NCBI RefSeq assembly: GCF_002285635.2 | Contig: NZ_CP023049.2 | Span: 4,216,001 to 4,280,000 of the forward strand | Source of the DNA: Chryseobacterium piperi | GTDB lineage: Bacteria; Bacteroidota; Bacteroidia; Flavobacteriales; Weeksellaceae | DNA length: 64,000 bases | Direction: 5' to 3' | Shown here: positions 23,876 through 32,372 of the stretch, piece after piece | Numbering within the stretch: the stretch's first letter is position 1 | How the letters are laid out: every line of letters starts with the position of its first letter | The notes under the pieces: model-generated | The model's database searches: none | What the model saw: the letters and a program-made list of their open reading frames with translations, nothing else | Told to the model about the DNA's origin: nothing | Program-made: the position numbers and the translations under genes

Positions 23876-24826
23876 ATGAAAGCAATAGTTATTGAGCAGC
23901 CAGGTGGAGTAGAACAACTGATTCATACGGAAGTGCCTAAGCCAACGCCCGGAAAAGGTGAAGTTCTGGTAAAAGTAAAAGCGATAAGTGTCAACCCTAT
24001 CGATACTATCGTAAGAGCAGATGAAAATGAATTTGCATGGGCATTCGGTGAAAAACGTCCGGTGATTCCCGGTTGGGATATTTCCGGTGATGTTGTTGAG
24101 AAAGGACCAGAGGCCGAGTCTTTTAATGTAGGGGATGCTGTTTTGGGATTAGTAAATTTTCCGGGTATCGGAAATGCTTATGCAGAATATGTTGCCGTTC
24201 CTGTTTCGCAATTGGCATTAAAGCCGGATCATGTTTCTTACGAAGAGGCTGCTGCTGCTACCCTTGCAGCAACTACGGCTTGGCAAGCCATCGTCACCAA
24301 CGGAAAGGTGAAAAAAGGAGATAAAGTTTTGATTCATGCAGCCTCAGGTGGTGTTGGGCATTATGCGGTACAGATTGCCAAATCCTTTGGAGCTTATGTT
24401 ATAGGTACTACTTCTGGAGCAAATATAGATTTTATAACTTCGATTGGAGTGGATGAGCCTATTGATTATACTCAGAAAGATTTTAGCCAGGAGGTATCTT
24501 CAGTAGATATTGTTTTGGATCCTTTTGGAGGGACTGTACTTGAAAAATCAGTAGGTATAATGAAGCCGGGTGGAAGGATCATTTCATTGCTTTCTCCTGA
24601 AGTTAATGAAGCAGCGACAAAAATAGTGGAGGAAAAAAATATAGAAATAATTCCGATGGTTGTTGAGTCTAATGGTGATGACATGAAGTCTATTGCAGGA
24701 TTATTAGATAAGGGAGCATTGAAATCACATGTTGATTTTGTTTATCCTTTTTCTGAAATGGATAAAGCACATCTGCAGATAGAAAAACGGCGTACTGTTG
24801 GAAAAATAGTAGTTAATAATCTATAA
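23876..24826 (+). CDS. NADP-dependent oxidoreductase, zinc-free MDR (quinone oxidoreductase-like)
   Basis: A 316-residue medium-chain dehydrogenase/reductase. The GroES-like N-terminal half has VLVKVKAISVNPIDTIVR and VIPGWDISGDVVEKG; the Rossmann half has LIHAASGGVGHYAVQIAKSFGAYVIGT, with the AxxGxxG NADPH loop. The zinc-ligand Cys/His set of alcohol dehydrogenases is missing, as in quinone oxidoreductases (QOR/zeta-crystallin). It likely reduces quinones or enones with NADPH. The gene stands alone on this strand, next to a flavin NAD(P)H oxidoreductase of opposite direction with which it shares a terminator. Confidence 0.85.
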   Translation: MKAIVIEQPGGVEQLIHTEVPKPTPGKGEVLVKVKAISVNPIDTIVRADENEFAWAFGEKRPVIPGWDISGDVVEKGPEAESFNVGDAVLGLVNFPGIGNAYAEYVAVPVSQLALKPDHVSYEEAAAATLAATTAWQAIVTNGKVKKGDKVLIHAASGGVGHYAVQIAKSFGAYVIGTTSGANIDFITSIGVDEPIDYTQKDFSQEVSSVDIVLDPFGGTVLEKSVGIMKPGGRIISLLSPEVNEAATKIVEEKNIEIIPMVVESNGDDMKSIAGLLDKGALKSHVDFVYPFSEMDKAHLQIEKRRTVGKIVVNNL

Positions 24827-24862
24827 AAAATACCGGCTGCACATACAGCCGGTATTTTTTTT
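24825..24862. terminator. Bidirectional terminator between convergent oxidoreductase genes
   Basis: AAAAATACCGGCTG-CACATA-CAGCCGGTATTTTT: a perfect stem with A and T tracts on both sides. Confidence 0.85.
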
Positions 24863-24885
24863 ATGTGAGTTTAGATTAAAATATC

Positions 24886-25512
24886 TCAATATTCAGAGCT
24901 TTCTGAATTACGAACGATATTTTCCAAACTGCCGTTGATTTCAGCATAAGTATTTCTAATCTGTTCTTTCCAGACTTCCAGATCTTCAGGTTTTACTCTG
25001 TCAGCCTTATCAAAAAAGAAATGCTGGTTGATTTCGAATCCACAATAGGTAAATATTCCTTTGTCAGAGGTAAGAGAGAGGGCTTTATCCATTCCGATAC
25101 GCTCATATTCTTCATTAGATTTACCATGCGTATTGATAATAACTGTTTGTTTGCCTGTTAATAAACCTTTTTGAATTCCCTGATCATAACGGTAGGCATA
25201 ACCATAGCTGAAAACCCGGTCTATATATCCTTTCATAATAGAAGGCATTCCTGTCCACCAGATGGGATAGATGAAAGTGACATGATCTGCCCAGGTAATG
25301 AATTCCTGCTCTACTCTGATATCGTCAGCAATTTGTCCCATTCTTTGTTCCTGGATATCCTGTAAAGAAAGGACAGGATTAAAATTAATCTGATTTAGAT
25401 CCCTTACAATGAGTTCATGATCTTCAGATGTTAGAGTTTCTATTACAGTTTCCAATAAATGGTGATTTAAACTGTTTTCATTTGGGTGCGCATAAATAAT
25501 TAGATGTCTCAT
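24886..25512 (-). CDS. NAD(P)H-dependent FMN/FAD oxidoreductase (flavodoxin-like fold)
   Basis: A 208-residue protein of the NQO1/MdaB/KefF group. The start MRHLIIYAHPNENSLNHHLLETV binds the flavin phosphate, and TFIYPIWWTGMPSIMKGYIDRVFSYGYAY is the conserved middle stretch (WW-x-G-MP-xx-KG-xx-DRVF). These enzymes reduce quinones or nitroaromatics in two-electron steps. It is 79 bases downstream of an AraC-family regulator on the same strand, which may control it. Confidence 0.85.
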   Translation of the reverse strand: MRHLIIYAHPNENSLNHHLLETVIETLTSEDHELIVRDLNQINFNPVLSLQDIQEQRMGQIADDIRVEQEFITWADHVTFIYPIWWTGMPSIMKGYIDRVFSYGYAYRYDQGIQKGLLTGKQTVIINTHGKSNEEYERIGMDKALSLTSDKGIFTYCGFEINQHFFFDKADRVKPEDLEVWKEQIRNTYAEINGSLENIVRNSESSEY

Positions 25513-25591
25513 TTTTTCTACTTTTTTAAATTTTATATGACAAAGGTAGAAGAGAGGACAAAGAGAAAATTGTAAGAAAACGAAATGTCGT

Positions 25592-26410
25592 TTATTCAGA
25601 TTTGGGATTGCAGATATCCTGTTGGAATTTCAGATATTGAGAAGGTGATAGGTGGATGAAATGTTTAAAATCATGGATCAGCTGGCTTTGATCATAGTAA
25701 TTACATTGATCGATGATGGAGAACCATTCTACTTTATTCTGGTTTTCTATTTCCTTTTCTATTAGCTGTATTGCTTTTGAAAAACGATTATAACGGTTGA
25801 TTTCTTTTGAAGAATATCCGAACTGTTCCTTCTGCTTGAGTTGAATGGTTCTTTCACTTTGATTCGTTTTTTCTGCTATAGCTTTAATGGGATTTATATT
25901 TTCATTTTTAAAATGACTTAAAAGCTGACTGGTAGAATCCTGGTTTTGGAGATAAGGTCTGCAAAATTCCAGGATGTGATCTATCTGAGCCTTCGTAGAG
26001 TTTATGTTTGAAAGACGGTACCATAAATCGGTAAAACAGTTTTCTGCTAATAATTCATCGGGATTTATTGCTGAATGCTGGTCAACGATAACTTGTCCAA
26101 AAAACCTGAAAAACGCATCATCTTTAAAATTGGCTACTAAAATAGAAGTTTTCACTGGTAAAGTATATTCAAAAGAATGTCTTATAGGCCCAAATACCAG
26201 GCATTTGTCAACGGTTATGGTGGTGTTTTCTTTCGTTGTCATTGAAGCTCTTTCGCCAAAGCAAAACAGCAGGATAGTCTGGTAGGTGGGGAGTAACGTT
26301 TTCGTGATGGGGTGCCCTGAAGTATTCTCAGCAAAATAAAAATGAGAAAATATATTTTCGAATTCGTGAGGTACGGAAATTTTGAAATTATTGTATTCTG
26401 GTTCTTGCAT
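25592..26410 (-). CDS. AraC-family transcriptional regulator
   Basis: The 272-residue protein has an N-terminal ligand-type beta domain of about 150 residues and a C-terminal double helix-turn-helix. In the latter, INPIKAIAEKTNQSERTIQLKQKEQFGYSSKEINRYNRF gives the first HTH, and DQCNYYDQSQLIHDFKHFIHLSPSQYLKFQ the second with the AraC end signature. The N-terminal part resembles DUF6597-like sensor domains of flavobacterial regulators. It lies 8 bases downstream of a GNAT gene and upstream of the flavin oxidoreductase. The effector is unknown. Confidence 0.82.
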   Translation of the reverse strand: MQEPEYNNFKISVPHEFENIFSHFYFAENTSGHPITKTLLPTYQTILLFCFGERASMTTKENTTITVDKCLVFGPIRHSFEYTLPVKTSILVANFKDDAFFRFFGQVIVDQHSAINPDELLAENCFTDLWYRLSNINSTKAQIDHILEFCRPYLQNQDSTSQLLSHFKNENINPIKAIAEKTNQSERTIQLKQKEQFGYSSKEINRYNRFSKAIQLIEKEIENQNKVEWFSIIDQCNYYDQSQLIHDFKHFIHLSPSQYLKFQQDICNPKSE

Positions 26411-26418
26411 AGCCGATT

Positions 26419-26877
26419 TTATAAGTTTTTTTTCATTTTATAGTTGATAAAATCAACGCCTTTTACCGCTACTGTTTGTTCTTGGATTACTTTGAATCCC
26501 ATGTTTTCAAAAAAGGGTTTGGCTGTTTTACTTACATCTGCTGTCAGGATTTTTTGATTTTGCTTAATTGCTTCCTGTTCCATATGAGTATACAATAGTG
26601 AACCTATTCCCTTACGAAGGTAATCTTTATGAACAAATAGGAAATCAATATAATGCCCTTTATCCAGAGTACAGAAACCGGTGATTCTGTCATGATCTGT
26701 TGAGACTAAAACCAGTTGATTTTTGAAAACCCGCTCCCATCGTTCTTTATTTTCAATACCTGAACTCCAGACTCTGATTTGTTCATCATTGTAATCGTGG
26801 ATGCATACATGATGAATGGTATCTGTAAAAAGCTGTTGCAGCTCATATAAATCTGTGTCTTTTGCTTTTCTGATCAT
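26419..26877 (-). CDS. GNAT family N-acetyltransferase
   Basis: A 152-residue acetyltransferase. The start MIRKAKDTDLYELQQLFTDTI, the acetyl-CoA loop LFVHKDYLRKGIGSLLYTHME and the late PFFENMGFKVIQEQTV fit the GNAT fold, close to the YafP-type group. The acceptor is unknown. It is the first gene of the GNAT-AraC-oxidoreductase group. Confidence 0.82.
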   Translation of the reverse strand: MIRKAKDTDLYELQQLFTDTIHHVCIHDYNDEQIRVWSSGIENKERWERVFKNQLVLVSTDHDRITGFCTLDKGHYIDFLFVHKDYLRKGIGSLLYTHMEQEAIKQNQKILTADVSKTAKPFFENMGFKVIQEQTVAVKGVDFINYKMKKNL

Positions 26878-26959
26878 AACCGTTAGAGTATATCTGATAT
26901 AATTTAATTCTCTTAAAACTTTTGTTAATTAATGCTATGTATAAAATCGGCGGAAGTTC

Positions 26960-27625
26960 TTAATAATCATGGAGTTTGATGATAGGACCTTTGTAAAATC
27001 GGGTAAGGTCATATAACTCTGCAAAATATTGGTGGAGTATAGGTTCTGAATAGTCGATGAATTGATTTTCTGAATTTTTCAGGCCTGAATCAAATTCATC
27101 TTCTGCAAAAGAATATATGGTTTTATGCTCAGTTTTTAAAAAATCTATCAAAAGAAGATTAGGATTTTCTTTTTGATAAAACTGACTGACTAGCCCTGTG
27201 AAAAACAGCCCATAAATTAGAAATGGACTTAAATTTTCGGCATTGGATTTATAAGATAAGGAATTTTGAGAATGATCCTGATAATCAGCTAATATTTGGG
27301 AGAAATTTTTAACATTCGGCGGTGGAATGTCATAAAACTGATCTATTCCATGAACATATAATTGATTGATTACTTCTTCATTGCTATTTTGATCGGAATT
27401 TGTGTCCTTATATTCGTTTTCGAACCAATGAATGATAGAACGAAATTCTTCCGGAGAAAGATTTTCAATACTGTCTTTTACTTTTGTTTTAATAATTTCA
27501 AAGCTGGTCTTTCGATCCTCATCCAGAAAGTTAAGAACCGTTTCTTCTTCACTGCACAGCTTATTATACAAATTAATTTTGGCAATGTTAGGATTTGTTT
27601 TTATGAAATAAATTTCTTCTGCCAT
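26960..27625 (-). CDS. Hypothetical protein, no family recognised
   Basis: A 221-residue soluble, acidic protein without signal peptide or clear membrane helix. I do not recognise its family. Visible features are an N-terminal region rich in Glu/Lys (SEEETVLNFLDEDRKTSFEIIKT), a Pro-rich turn (FYDIPPPNVKNF) and a weakly hydrophobic segment (SPFLIYGLFFTGLVSQFY). It lies between a TlpA-like gene and the GNAT gene, with 82 bases to the latter. Codon use looks like its neighbours. Confidence 0.5.
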   Translation of the reverse strand: MAEEIYFIKTNPNIAKINLYNKLCSEEETVLNFLDEDRKTSFEIIKTKVKDSIENLSPEEFRSIIHWFENEYKDTNSDQNSNEEVINQLYVHGIDQFYDIPPPNVKNFSQILADYQDHSQNSLSYKSNAENLSPFLIYGLFFTGLVSQFYQKENPNLLLIDFLKTEHKTIYSFAEDEFDSGLKNSENQFIDYSEPILHQYFAELYDLTRFYKGPIIKLHDY

Positions 27626-27736
27626 ACTATTTTGTCTCGAAATTTTAAATAATTGCCACTAAGTGGTTACTAAAGATACAAATATGTTGGCGTATAATGC
27701 TAAAATTTTTAATGGATTTGTATGCAGTGCTTTATT

Positions 27737-27820
27737 CTATTTCTTCAAAGTTTGATGGAGTACAATTCTGTTTCCTTCAGAGTTTTCAAATTCAGCGATA
27801 GTAAAAGCCATATTTTTCAT
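27737..27820 (-). pseudogene. Remnant of a VOC (glyoxalase/bleomycin resistance) protein, C-terminal end
   Basis: A 27-codon frame reads MKNMAFTIAEFENSEGNRI followed by VLHQTLKK. The phrase A-x-F-x-(D/N)-S-E-G-N-R-I-x-L-H is the usual last strand of VOC-superfamily proteins. The upstream part of such a protein is missing: before the ATG come the spacer and the TlpA stop. It is best read as the tail of a deleted gene. Confidence 0.45.
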
Positions 27821-27867
27821 TCAGTGCTTACTTCAAAGAAAATGATAGTTCAATCGTTTCATTTTTA

Positions 27868-28974
27868 TTATTGGATATACTTCTCAATTTCTGCTGTAAT
27901 CTCATCCAGGTTTCCAAATTTTCTGGATATAATTTTTCCATTTTGATCCACCAAGATTTGTAATGGATAGCCTGTAGCGTGCAGTTTGGTACGGAATTCT
28001 TTATTCAGGTCAAAATAATTTTCCCAGGTTACTTTATTTTCGGCTAGTATTTTATTCGCACGCTCCATTCTCTCTTTCATCGTATCATCAGCAACACTTA
28101 TAAATTGTACTCCTTTAGCCTTATAATTTTCGTATAGACTAACCAGTTTAGGAACGTCTTTAATGCACGGTTTGCAGGTAGTTGCCCAATAATCTATTAA
28201 TGTGATTTTGTAATCTGAAAAGGTTGATTTATTGATCTTATCAGACGCATTAAGCTGAAGATCAGGAAAATTTTCTCCCACGCCTGTAGAACTTTCTATC
28301 TTAAGAACCTTATCAAATTCTTTATAACTGAAGATTCCTTTAACCTTTTTAGAGAATAATGACATGTTCTCAACATAACTTCTGTCAAAACCGTATTTTG
28401 AAAAATCATTCACAATTTCCCAAAATGCTACATATGAGCTCGGATTTTCATTGATGTAAGCTTTCAATAGCTTCTGTTTATATTCAATGTCTCTTGGGTC
28501 ATTAGCCTCATAGGGCTTTAATTTTTTATCTGCTATTTCAAGCTGTTTTTTCAACCTTTTGTATTCTGCATTAGTTGATGTTTCGGAACCTGAAATAAAA
28601 TCCAGATTTTTATTCTTAATCTGGATAGTGTAGTCTCCCTTTTCGATGAAGAAAATATCAGATCCATATCCTCCTTTTTCGATAGCATTAAAGTATCCAA
28701 ATATAATAGGTTGGGGGTATTCTATTTGCCCGGTCACTATATTTGGATCATTAATCTTTATAAAAGCAGTATTAAAACCTTTCATAAATCTTACATTTTT
28801 GTTGGGCTGTATCGTGAAATTGTACAGTTTGTGAGTTTCTCCCATTCCCATTGGAGGAGCTATAGATATTGAGTCTTTCTCAAACACTGGAGCACTAATC
28901 TCCATTTTAAAATTGCTCTGGGAATAAATGGAACAAAATGATAAAAGAAATATAAATTGTGAAATTTGTTTCAT
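27868..28974 (-). CDS. TlpA-family thiol-disulfide oxidoreductase, exported
   Basis: A 368-residue protein with a signal peptide (MKQISQFIFLLSFCSIYSQ), an N-terminal region of about 220 residues rich in beta strands (similar to DUF4369-type domains of Bacteroidota) and a C-terminal thioredoxin fold. The redox site is CKPC in LIDYWATTCKPCIKDVPKL; the cis-Pro side is ATGYPLQILVDQNGKI. Such proteins keep periplasmic thiols reduced or assist cytochrome and cargo folding. It stands alone. The partner is unknown. Confidence 0.85.
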   Translation of the reverse strand: MKQISQFIFLLSFCSIYSQSNFKMEISAPVFEKDSISIAPPMGMGETHKLYNFTIQPNKNVRFMKGFNTAFIKINDPNIVTGQIEYPQPIIFGYFNAIEKGGYGSDIFFIEKGDYTIQIKNKNLDFISGSETSTNAEYKRLKKQLEIADKKLKPYEANDPRDIEYKQKLLKAYINENPSSYVAFWEIVNDFSKYGFDRSYVENMSLFSKKVKGIFSYKEFDKVLKIESSTGVGENFPDLQLNASDKINKSTFSDYKITLIDYWATTCKPCIKDVPKLVSLYENYKAKGVQFISVADDTMKERMERANKILAENKVTWENYFDLNKEFRTKLHATGYPLQILVDQNGKIISRKFGNLDEITAEIEKYIQ

Positions 28975-29043
28975 AAATAAGATTTAAAAACTAAAGATAT
29001 TATTTTTATTAACGATCTACATTAATGTTTTGAAGAAATGCTA

Positions 29044-29069
29044 CAAAAAAAGAGACTAAAAAGCCTCTT
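29044..29069 (-). terminator. Intrinsic terminator after the DapB-like gene
   Basis: On the minus strand AAGAGGCT-TTTT-AGTCTCTT then TTTTT, with one G-U pair. Confidence 0.65.
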
Positions 29070-29091
29070 GATGATCAATATGTAAATCTTT

Positions 29092-29892
29092 TTAAAAATC
29101 CATCACGGTATCCAATCCTCTTCTAAGTCCTTTAAACGTTCCTATTTTTTCAATGGCCAATAATCCTCCTTTGACATAAGGTTCGGCACTGGTTCCGGAA
29201 TCGTGTCTGATGATTAATTTTTCGTCTTTTAATCCAAAAATAGTTTCTACAGCAATGACATGTCCAGGAAGTCTTACGGAATGAACATGCACACCTTCCA
29301 TATCTGCACCTCTCGTTGCTTTTTCACCAATCAGCTGTTCATCAGGAATATGAACTAGGGGCTTTTGAACCTGGGCAAGACGATGTGCGAGCTCTCTTAC
29401 CGTTCCACTTGGTGTATCAATTTTAAGCTCATGCGCATAATCGATGATTTCATAATTGGGAATATATTTTGCGGCAATTTCTGCGAATTTTTGTAAAAGG
29501 ACAACCGTAATGGCAAAGTTTCCAACAGCCAGTACGGAAGTATTATTTTCCAAAGCTGTCTTTTCAATTTCAGTGTAATCTTCTGTCGTTAATCCTGAAG
29601 TCCCGACAATAACTCTTTTCCCTCTTTTCAGGGCAGCAAGTATATTGACTTTAGCAATGTCGGGTTTGGTATAATCAAACAATACATCAAAATCCACTGA
29701 GTCGAGTGCTTTTTCAATCGTATCAAATACCGGGATCTTATCATCTCCCAGATTCAGGAGTTCGGCAAGGTTTTTCCCATTATTGGAACGGGATAAGCCT
29801 CCTGAAAGTTGCATTCCCTCTTGTTTAAAAATAGCTTTACTCAGCTCAGAGCCTGCCCATCCGGTAGCTCCTGCAACGAATACTTTGATCAT
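29092..29892 (-). CDS. Dihydrodipicolinate reductase-like protein, divergent (DapB-like)
   Basis: A 266-residue NAD(P)H-dependent protein of the DapB fold. The dinucleotide loop is GATGWAG (8-14), followed by FDYTKPDIAKVN, GTSGLT and NFAITVVLL. The substrate motif reads AHELKIDTPSGT, while DapB proper has HHxxKxDxPSGT. Thus the first His of the pair (the catalytic acid/base in E. coli, H159) is Ala, although Lys and the PSGT loop are kept. It may reduce a different substrate. Its neighbours are a secreted flavodoxin-RidA protein 28 bases upstream and a divergent AraC regulator, not lysine genes. A true dapB probably lies elsewhere. Confidence 0.75.
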   Translation of the reverse strand: MIKVFVAGATGWAGSELSKAIFKQEGMQLSGGLSRSNNGKNLAELLNLGDDKIPVFDTIEKALDSVDFDVLFDYTKPDIAKVNILAALKRGKRVIVGTSGLTTEDYTEIEKTALENNTSVLAVGNFAITVVLLQKFAEIAAKYIPNYEIIDYAHELKIDTPSGTVRELAHRLAQVQKPLVHIPDEQLIGEKATRGADMEGVHVHSVRLPGHVIAVETIFGLKDEKLIIRHDSGTSAEPYVKGGLLAIEKIGTFKGLRRGLDTVMDF

Positions 29893-29920
29893 GATTTTTT
29901 TGTTTAAGTTAATACTATTT

Positions 29921-31072
29921 TTATTCTACCTCAAAAATTGCCTGAATCTCTACGGAAGAATTAACGGGGATTGAAGAAGCTCCCAAGGTAGCTCTGGCAT
30001 GTTTTCCTTTTTCTCCGAATACTTCTACTGTTAAATCAGAAGCGACATTCATTAAGTCGGCATGTTTGGTATAGTCATCTTTGGTGTTGAAAATTCCGGT
30101 TAGTTGTACACATCGTTTCACACGATCTAAATCGCCGCCTACAGCTTCATTTAAAACCGATAAAACATTTAGCATTGTTGCTTTTGTTGCTTCTTTCACC
30201 TGATCTTCGTTCAATGTCACTCCGAGTTTTCCCGGATTTAAAATTTTACCATCTTTCAGAGCCACCTGATTAATAAAGATCAAGTTCCCGGAACGTACAA
30301 AAGGCTGATAATTTCCGGCAGGTTTAGGAACTTGCAGAAGCATAATCTGTTTTTGTTTTAAAACAGCATTAATGTCGGCAGACTTTTCATTTGAAGAATT
30401 GTTTGTAGCGGCTTTATTGGCAAAGGTTCCTTTTAGTGCTGTGGCTACTTTGGCAAAGTTTTCTCCCTGTAGCCTGGCTATATAACGTTCGCTTTCACTG
30501 GGACGTTCTACATTTTTTACAGATGCCAGACTGGTTACTCCTAATACCGTATTTCCCTGAGGAATATTTTTATTTACATTTTCAATACCACGAATGCCAT
30601 TCGAAACTAAAACCATTCCATGAACTGCCAGGCTATTCCAAAATGATTGTATTGCCAGCTCTTTTCCGGCACCGCTTCCCGCAGACATAAATACGGTAGC
30701 AGGCATGCCTTCTAAAGAGTGATTCGTCCATAAGCTAACGGTTTTTGATAAAAACTCACTCATTCCAGTACTGATATTTCCGAAATAAATGGGAGAGCCA
30801 AAAGCAATTCCATCATACGTAGCTAATTCTTCAATAGAAGCAACTGGAATATCTTTCAATTTAGGATTCGTTGATACTTTTATCTGCTTAATTATAGCTT
30901 GTGCATTTCCTTTGTTTTCAATTCCTTTTGATATTTCTTTGGCTAATTCATAGGTTCCACCATTATCTGAATAAAAGAGAACCAAAACTTTGGCTTTATG
31001 TTCTTGTGCCATGATAGATTGGGTCATTATCAGGAGTAAAAAAACACTGATAATCTTGCTTATATTTTTCAT
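29921..31072 (-). CDS. Exported WrbA-like flavodoxin domain fused to RidA-like domain
   Basis: A 383-residue protein in one frame. Residues 1-22 are a signal peptide (cut after MTQSIMA). Residues ~27-205 are a WrbA/NQO-like flavodoxin (VLVLFYSDNGGTYELAKEI, FGSPIYFGNISTGMSEFL, FMSAGSGAGKELAIQSFW). After a Ser/Asn/Lys linker, residues ~245-383 are a RidA (YjgF) domain, with AILNVLSVLNEAVGG-type helices and the Arg/Glu end HARATLGASSIPVNSSVEIQAIFEV. WrbA reduces quinones and RidA removes reactive enamines/imines. Joining both and exporting them is unusual. It is divergent from an AraC regulator, the likely controller. Confidence 0.8.
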   Translation of the reverse strand: MKNISKIISVFLLLIMTQSIMAQEHKAKVLVLFYSDNGGTYELAKEISKGIENKGNAQAIIKQIKVSTNPKLKDIPVASIEELATYDGIAFGSPIYFGNISTGMSEFLSKTVSLWTNHSLEGMPATVFMSAGSGAGKELAIQSFWNSLAVHGMVLVSNGIRGIENVNKNIPQGNTVLGVTSLASVKNVERPSESERYIARLQGENFAKVATALKGTFANKAATNNSSNEKSADINAVLKQKQIMLLQVPKPAGNYQPFVRSGNLIFINQVALKDGKILNPGKLGVTLNEDQVKEATKATMLNVLSVLNEAVGGDLDRVKRCVQLTGIFNTKDDYTKHADLMNVASDLTVEVFGEKGKHARATLGASSIPVNSSVEIQAIFEVE

Positions 31073-31098
31073 AATCTTTTAGGTCTAAAATTCAAATA

Positions 31099-31106
31099 CA
31101 AAATTA
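31099..31106 (-). promoter_or_regulatory. -7 box of the flavodoxin-RidA gene (TAATTTTG)
   Basis: TAATTTTG on the minus strand, 26 bases before the ATG; it faces the AraC promoter in the same 69-base spacer. Confidence 0.45.
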
Positions 31107-31122
31107 ATTATGTCGTTTTTAT

Positions 31123-31130
31123 TAAATTTG
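31123..31130 (+). promoter_or_regulatory. -7 box of the AraC gene (TAAATTTG)
   Basis: TAAATTTG, 11 bases before the ATG. Confidence 0.5.
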
Positions 31131-31141
31131 CCAAAAACAAT

Positions 31142-31954
31142 ATGCAAAACGCCAAAATAAAATGTGGGTTAATTGAAGAGGGTAAGGGCCTCTACAACGA
31201 TGCTATTTCGAAAGATGCTTATGTGTGGTATGAAAAGGATTGGCAGCATGACGATTACGAGCATATACACGAAAGAGCCCAGCTCACCTATGTGGAAGAA
31301 GGATATCAGTATTTGCATATTGAACAGAAGATTTATCTTGTTCCTAAAAATCATGTAATCTGGATTCCTTCGGGAGTAAAACACCGGACTACTTCTGAAG
31401 CAAAAACAGTAAACCTGATGGTTATCTTATTTAAAACAGTCATTCGATCTGATTTTTTTAAAGACGTACATGTTTTTGCTGCACCCCCGGTTTTAAAAGA
31501 AATGCTTTTATATGCTTCTAAGTGGAACAAACTAGAATCTGAAGATGGAGAACAGAAGTTGTTTTTGAAAGCTTTATTAAACAGTTTGCCTAACTTTTGC
31601 AATGAGAGCCGGTTTTTAGAAATTCCTGTTCCGGAAGACCATCGGCTTATTCCGGTTTGCGATTATGTTAACAATCACTACCATGAGAATCTGAATGTAG
31701 GAGATATGGCCGATCTTGCAAAAATGTCTGTACGAAGTTTACAACGGATATTTAAAGAAGAAACAGGGATTACGCTCCAGAAGTACGGGCAATTGATCAG
31801 AATTTTAAAAAGTGTAGAACTTATCGACACCAAACAGTATACATTGAGTGAAATTGCTTTCAAAGTGGGGTATAAAAGCTTGTCGGCTTTTACATCTTCT
31901 TATATTTCTATTATGAAAGAAGGGCCGAAAGTAAAGAAAAATATCAGTTTCTAA
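31142..31954 (+). CDS. AraC-family transcriptional regulator with cupin sensor domain
   Basis: The 270-residue protein has an N-terminal cupin (HERAQLTYVEEGYQYLHIEQKIYLVPKNHVIWIPSGVKH, residues ~42-81) and a C-terminal AraC DNA-binding domain. The DNA-binding domain reads LNVGDMADLAKMSVRSLQRIFKEETGITLQKYGQLIRILKS followed by LSEIAFKVGYKSLSAFTSSY. The cupin pattern is the one of regulators of detoxifying or efflux genes. It is divergent from the flavodoxin-RidA gene across a 69-base spacer with opposed promoters, so that operon, with the DapB-like gene, is its probable target. Confidence 0.87.
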   Translation: MQNAKIKCGLIEEGKGLYNDAISKDAYVWYEKDWQHDDYEHIHERAQLTYVEEGYQYLHIEQKIYLVPKNHVIWIPSGVKHRTTSEAKTVNLMVILFKTVIRSDFFKDVHVFAAPPVLKEMLLYASKWNKLESEDGEQKLFLKALLNSLPNFCNESRFLEIPVPEDHRLIPVCDYVNNHYHENLNVGDMADLAKMSVRSLQRIFKEETGITLQKYGQLIRILKSVELIDTKQYTLSEIAFKVGYKSLSAFTSSYISIMKEGPKVKKNISF

Positions 31955-32000
31955 TCTCCATAAATAATTAATCTGCTTCGATATTTTTCAGCATGAAGAG

Positions 32001-32030
32001 AAGTTGAGCCATATATTGACAACTCAACTT
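32001..32030. repeat. Inverted repeat (8-bp arms) between convergent genes
   Basis: AAGTTGAG (32001-32008) and CTCAACTT (32023-32030) could form a hairpin between the ends of the AraC gene and the small membrane protein gene. No T tail follows on either strand, so it is at best a weak terminator. Confidence 0.45.
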
Positions 32031-32054
32031 GCAAAGGCCATTGGATGATCCTGA

Positions 32055-32255
32055 TTATTTTTGGCTTTCCCTTACAGCCCGAATCAGTTTATCATTACGT
32101 TTTTCTGCTCTTTCGTTGGTTAGTGACATAGCAGCCCAAATAGCAGCAGGAATCCAGCCAATCACAGTGATTTGTAAAATAAAACATACAATTCCGGTCA
32201 ATATTTTCCCACGAACGATGAACGATAAAAATGGGAGTAAAATAGCTAATAACAT
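32055..32255 (-). CDS. YqaE/Pmp3-family small membrane protein
   Basis: A 66-residue protein with two hydrophobic helices, MLLAILLPFLSFIVRG and GIVCFILQITVIGWIPAAIWAAM. It has the GWIPAxIWA phrase typical of the YqaE/Pmp3 (UPF0057) family, and a charged C-tail (TNERAEKRNDKLIRAVRE). Homologues are induced by salt or cold stress and affect membrane potential. Length fits the family. Confidence 0.75.
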   Translation of the reverse strand: MLLAILLPFLSFIVRGKILTGIVCFILQITVIGWIPAAIWAAMSLTNERAEKRNDKLIRAVRESQK

Positions 32256-32372
32256 GATGTAAGTGTTTTTTTAATGGTGATACTTTTTCCAGGTAATTTA
32301 GTAAAATATTTTTATTTAAAATACCATCTTTCTTTTAATGATATCCAATTATTACGAATCTTGAACCGTTCT

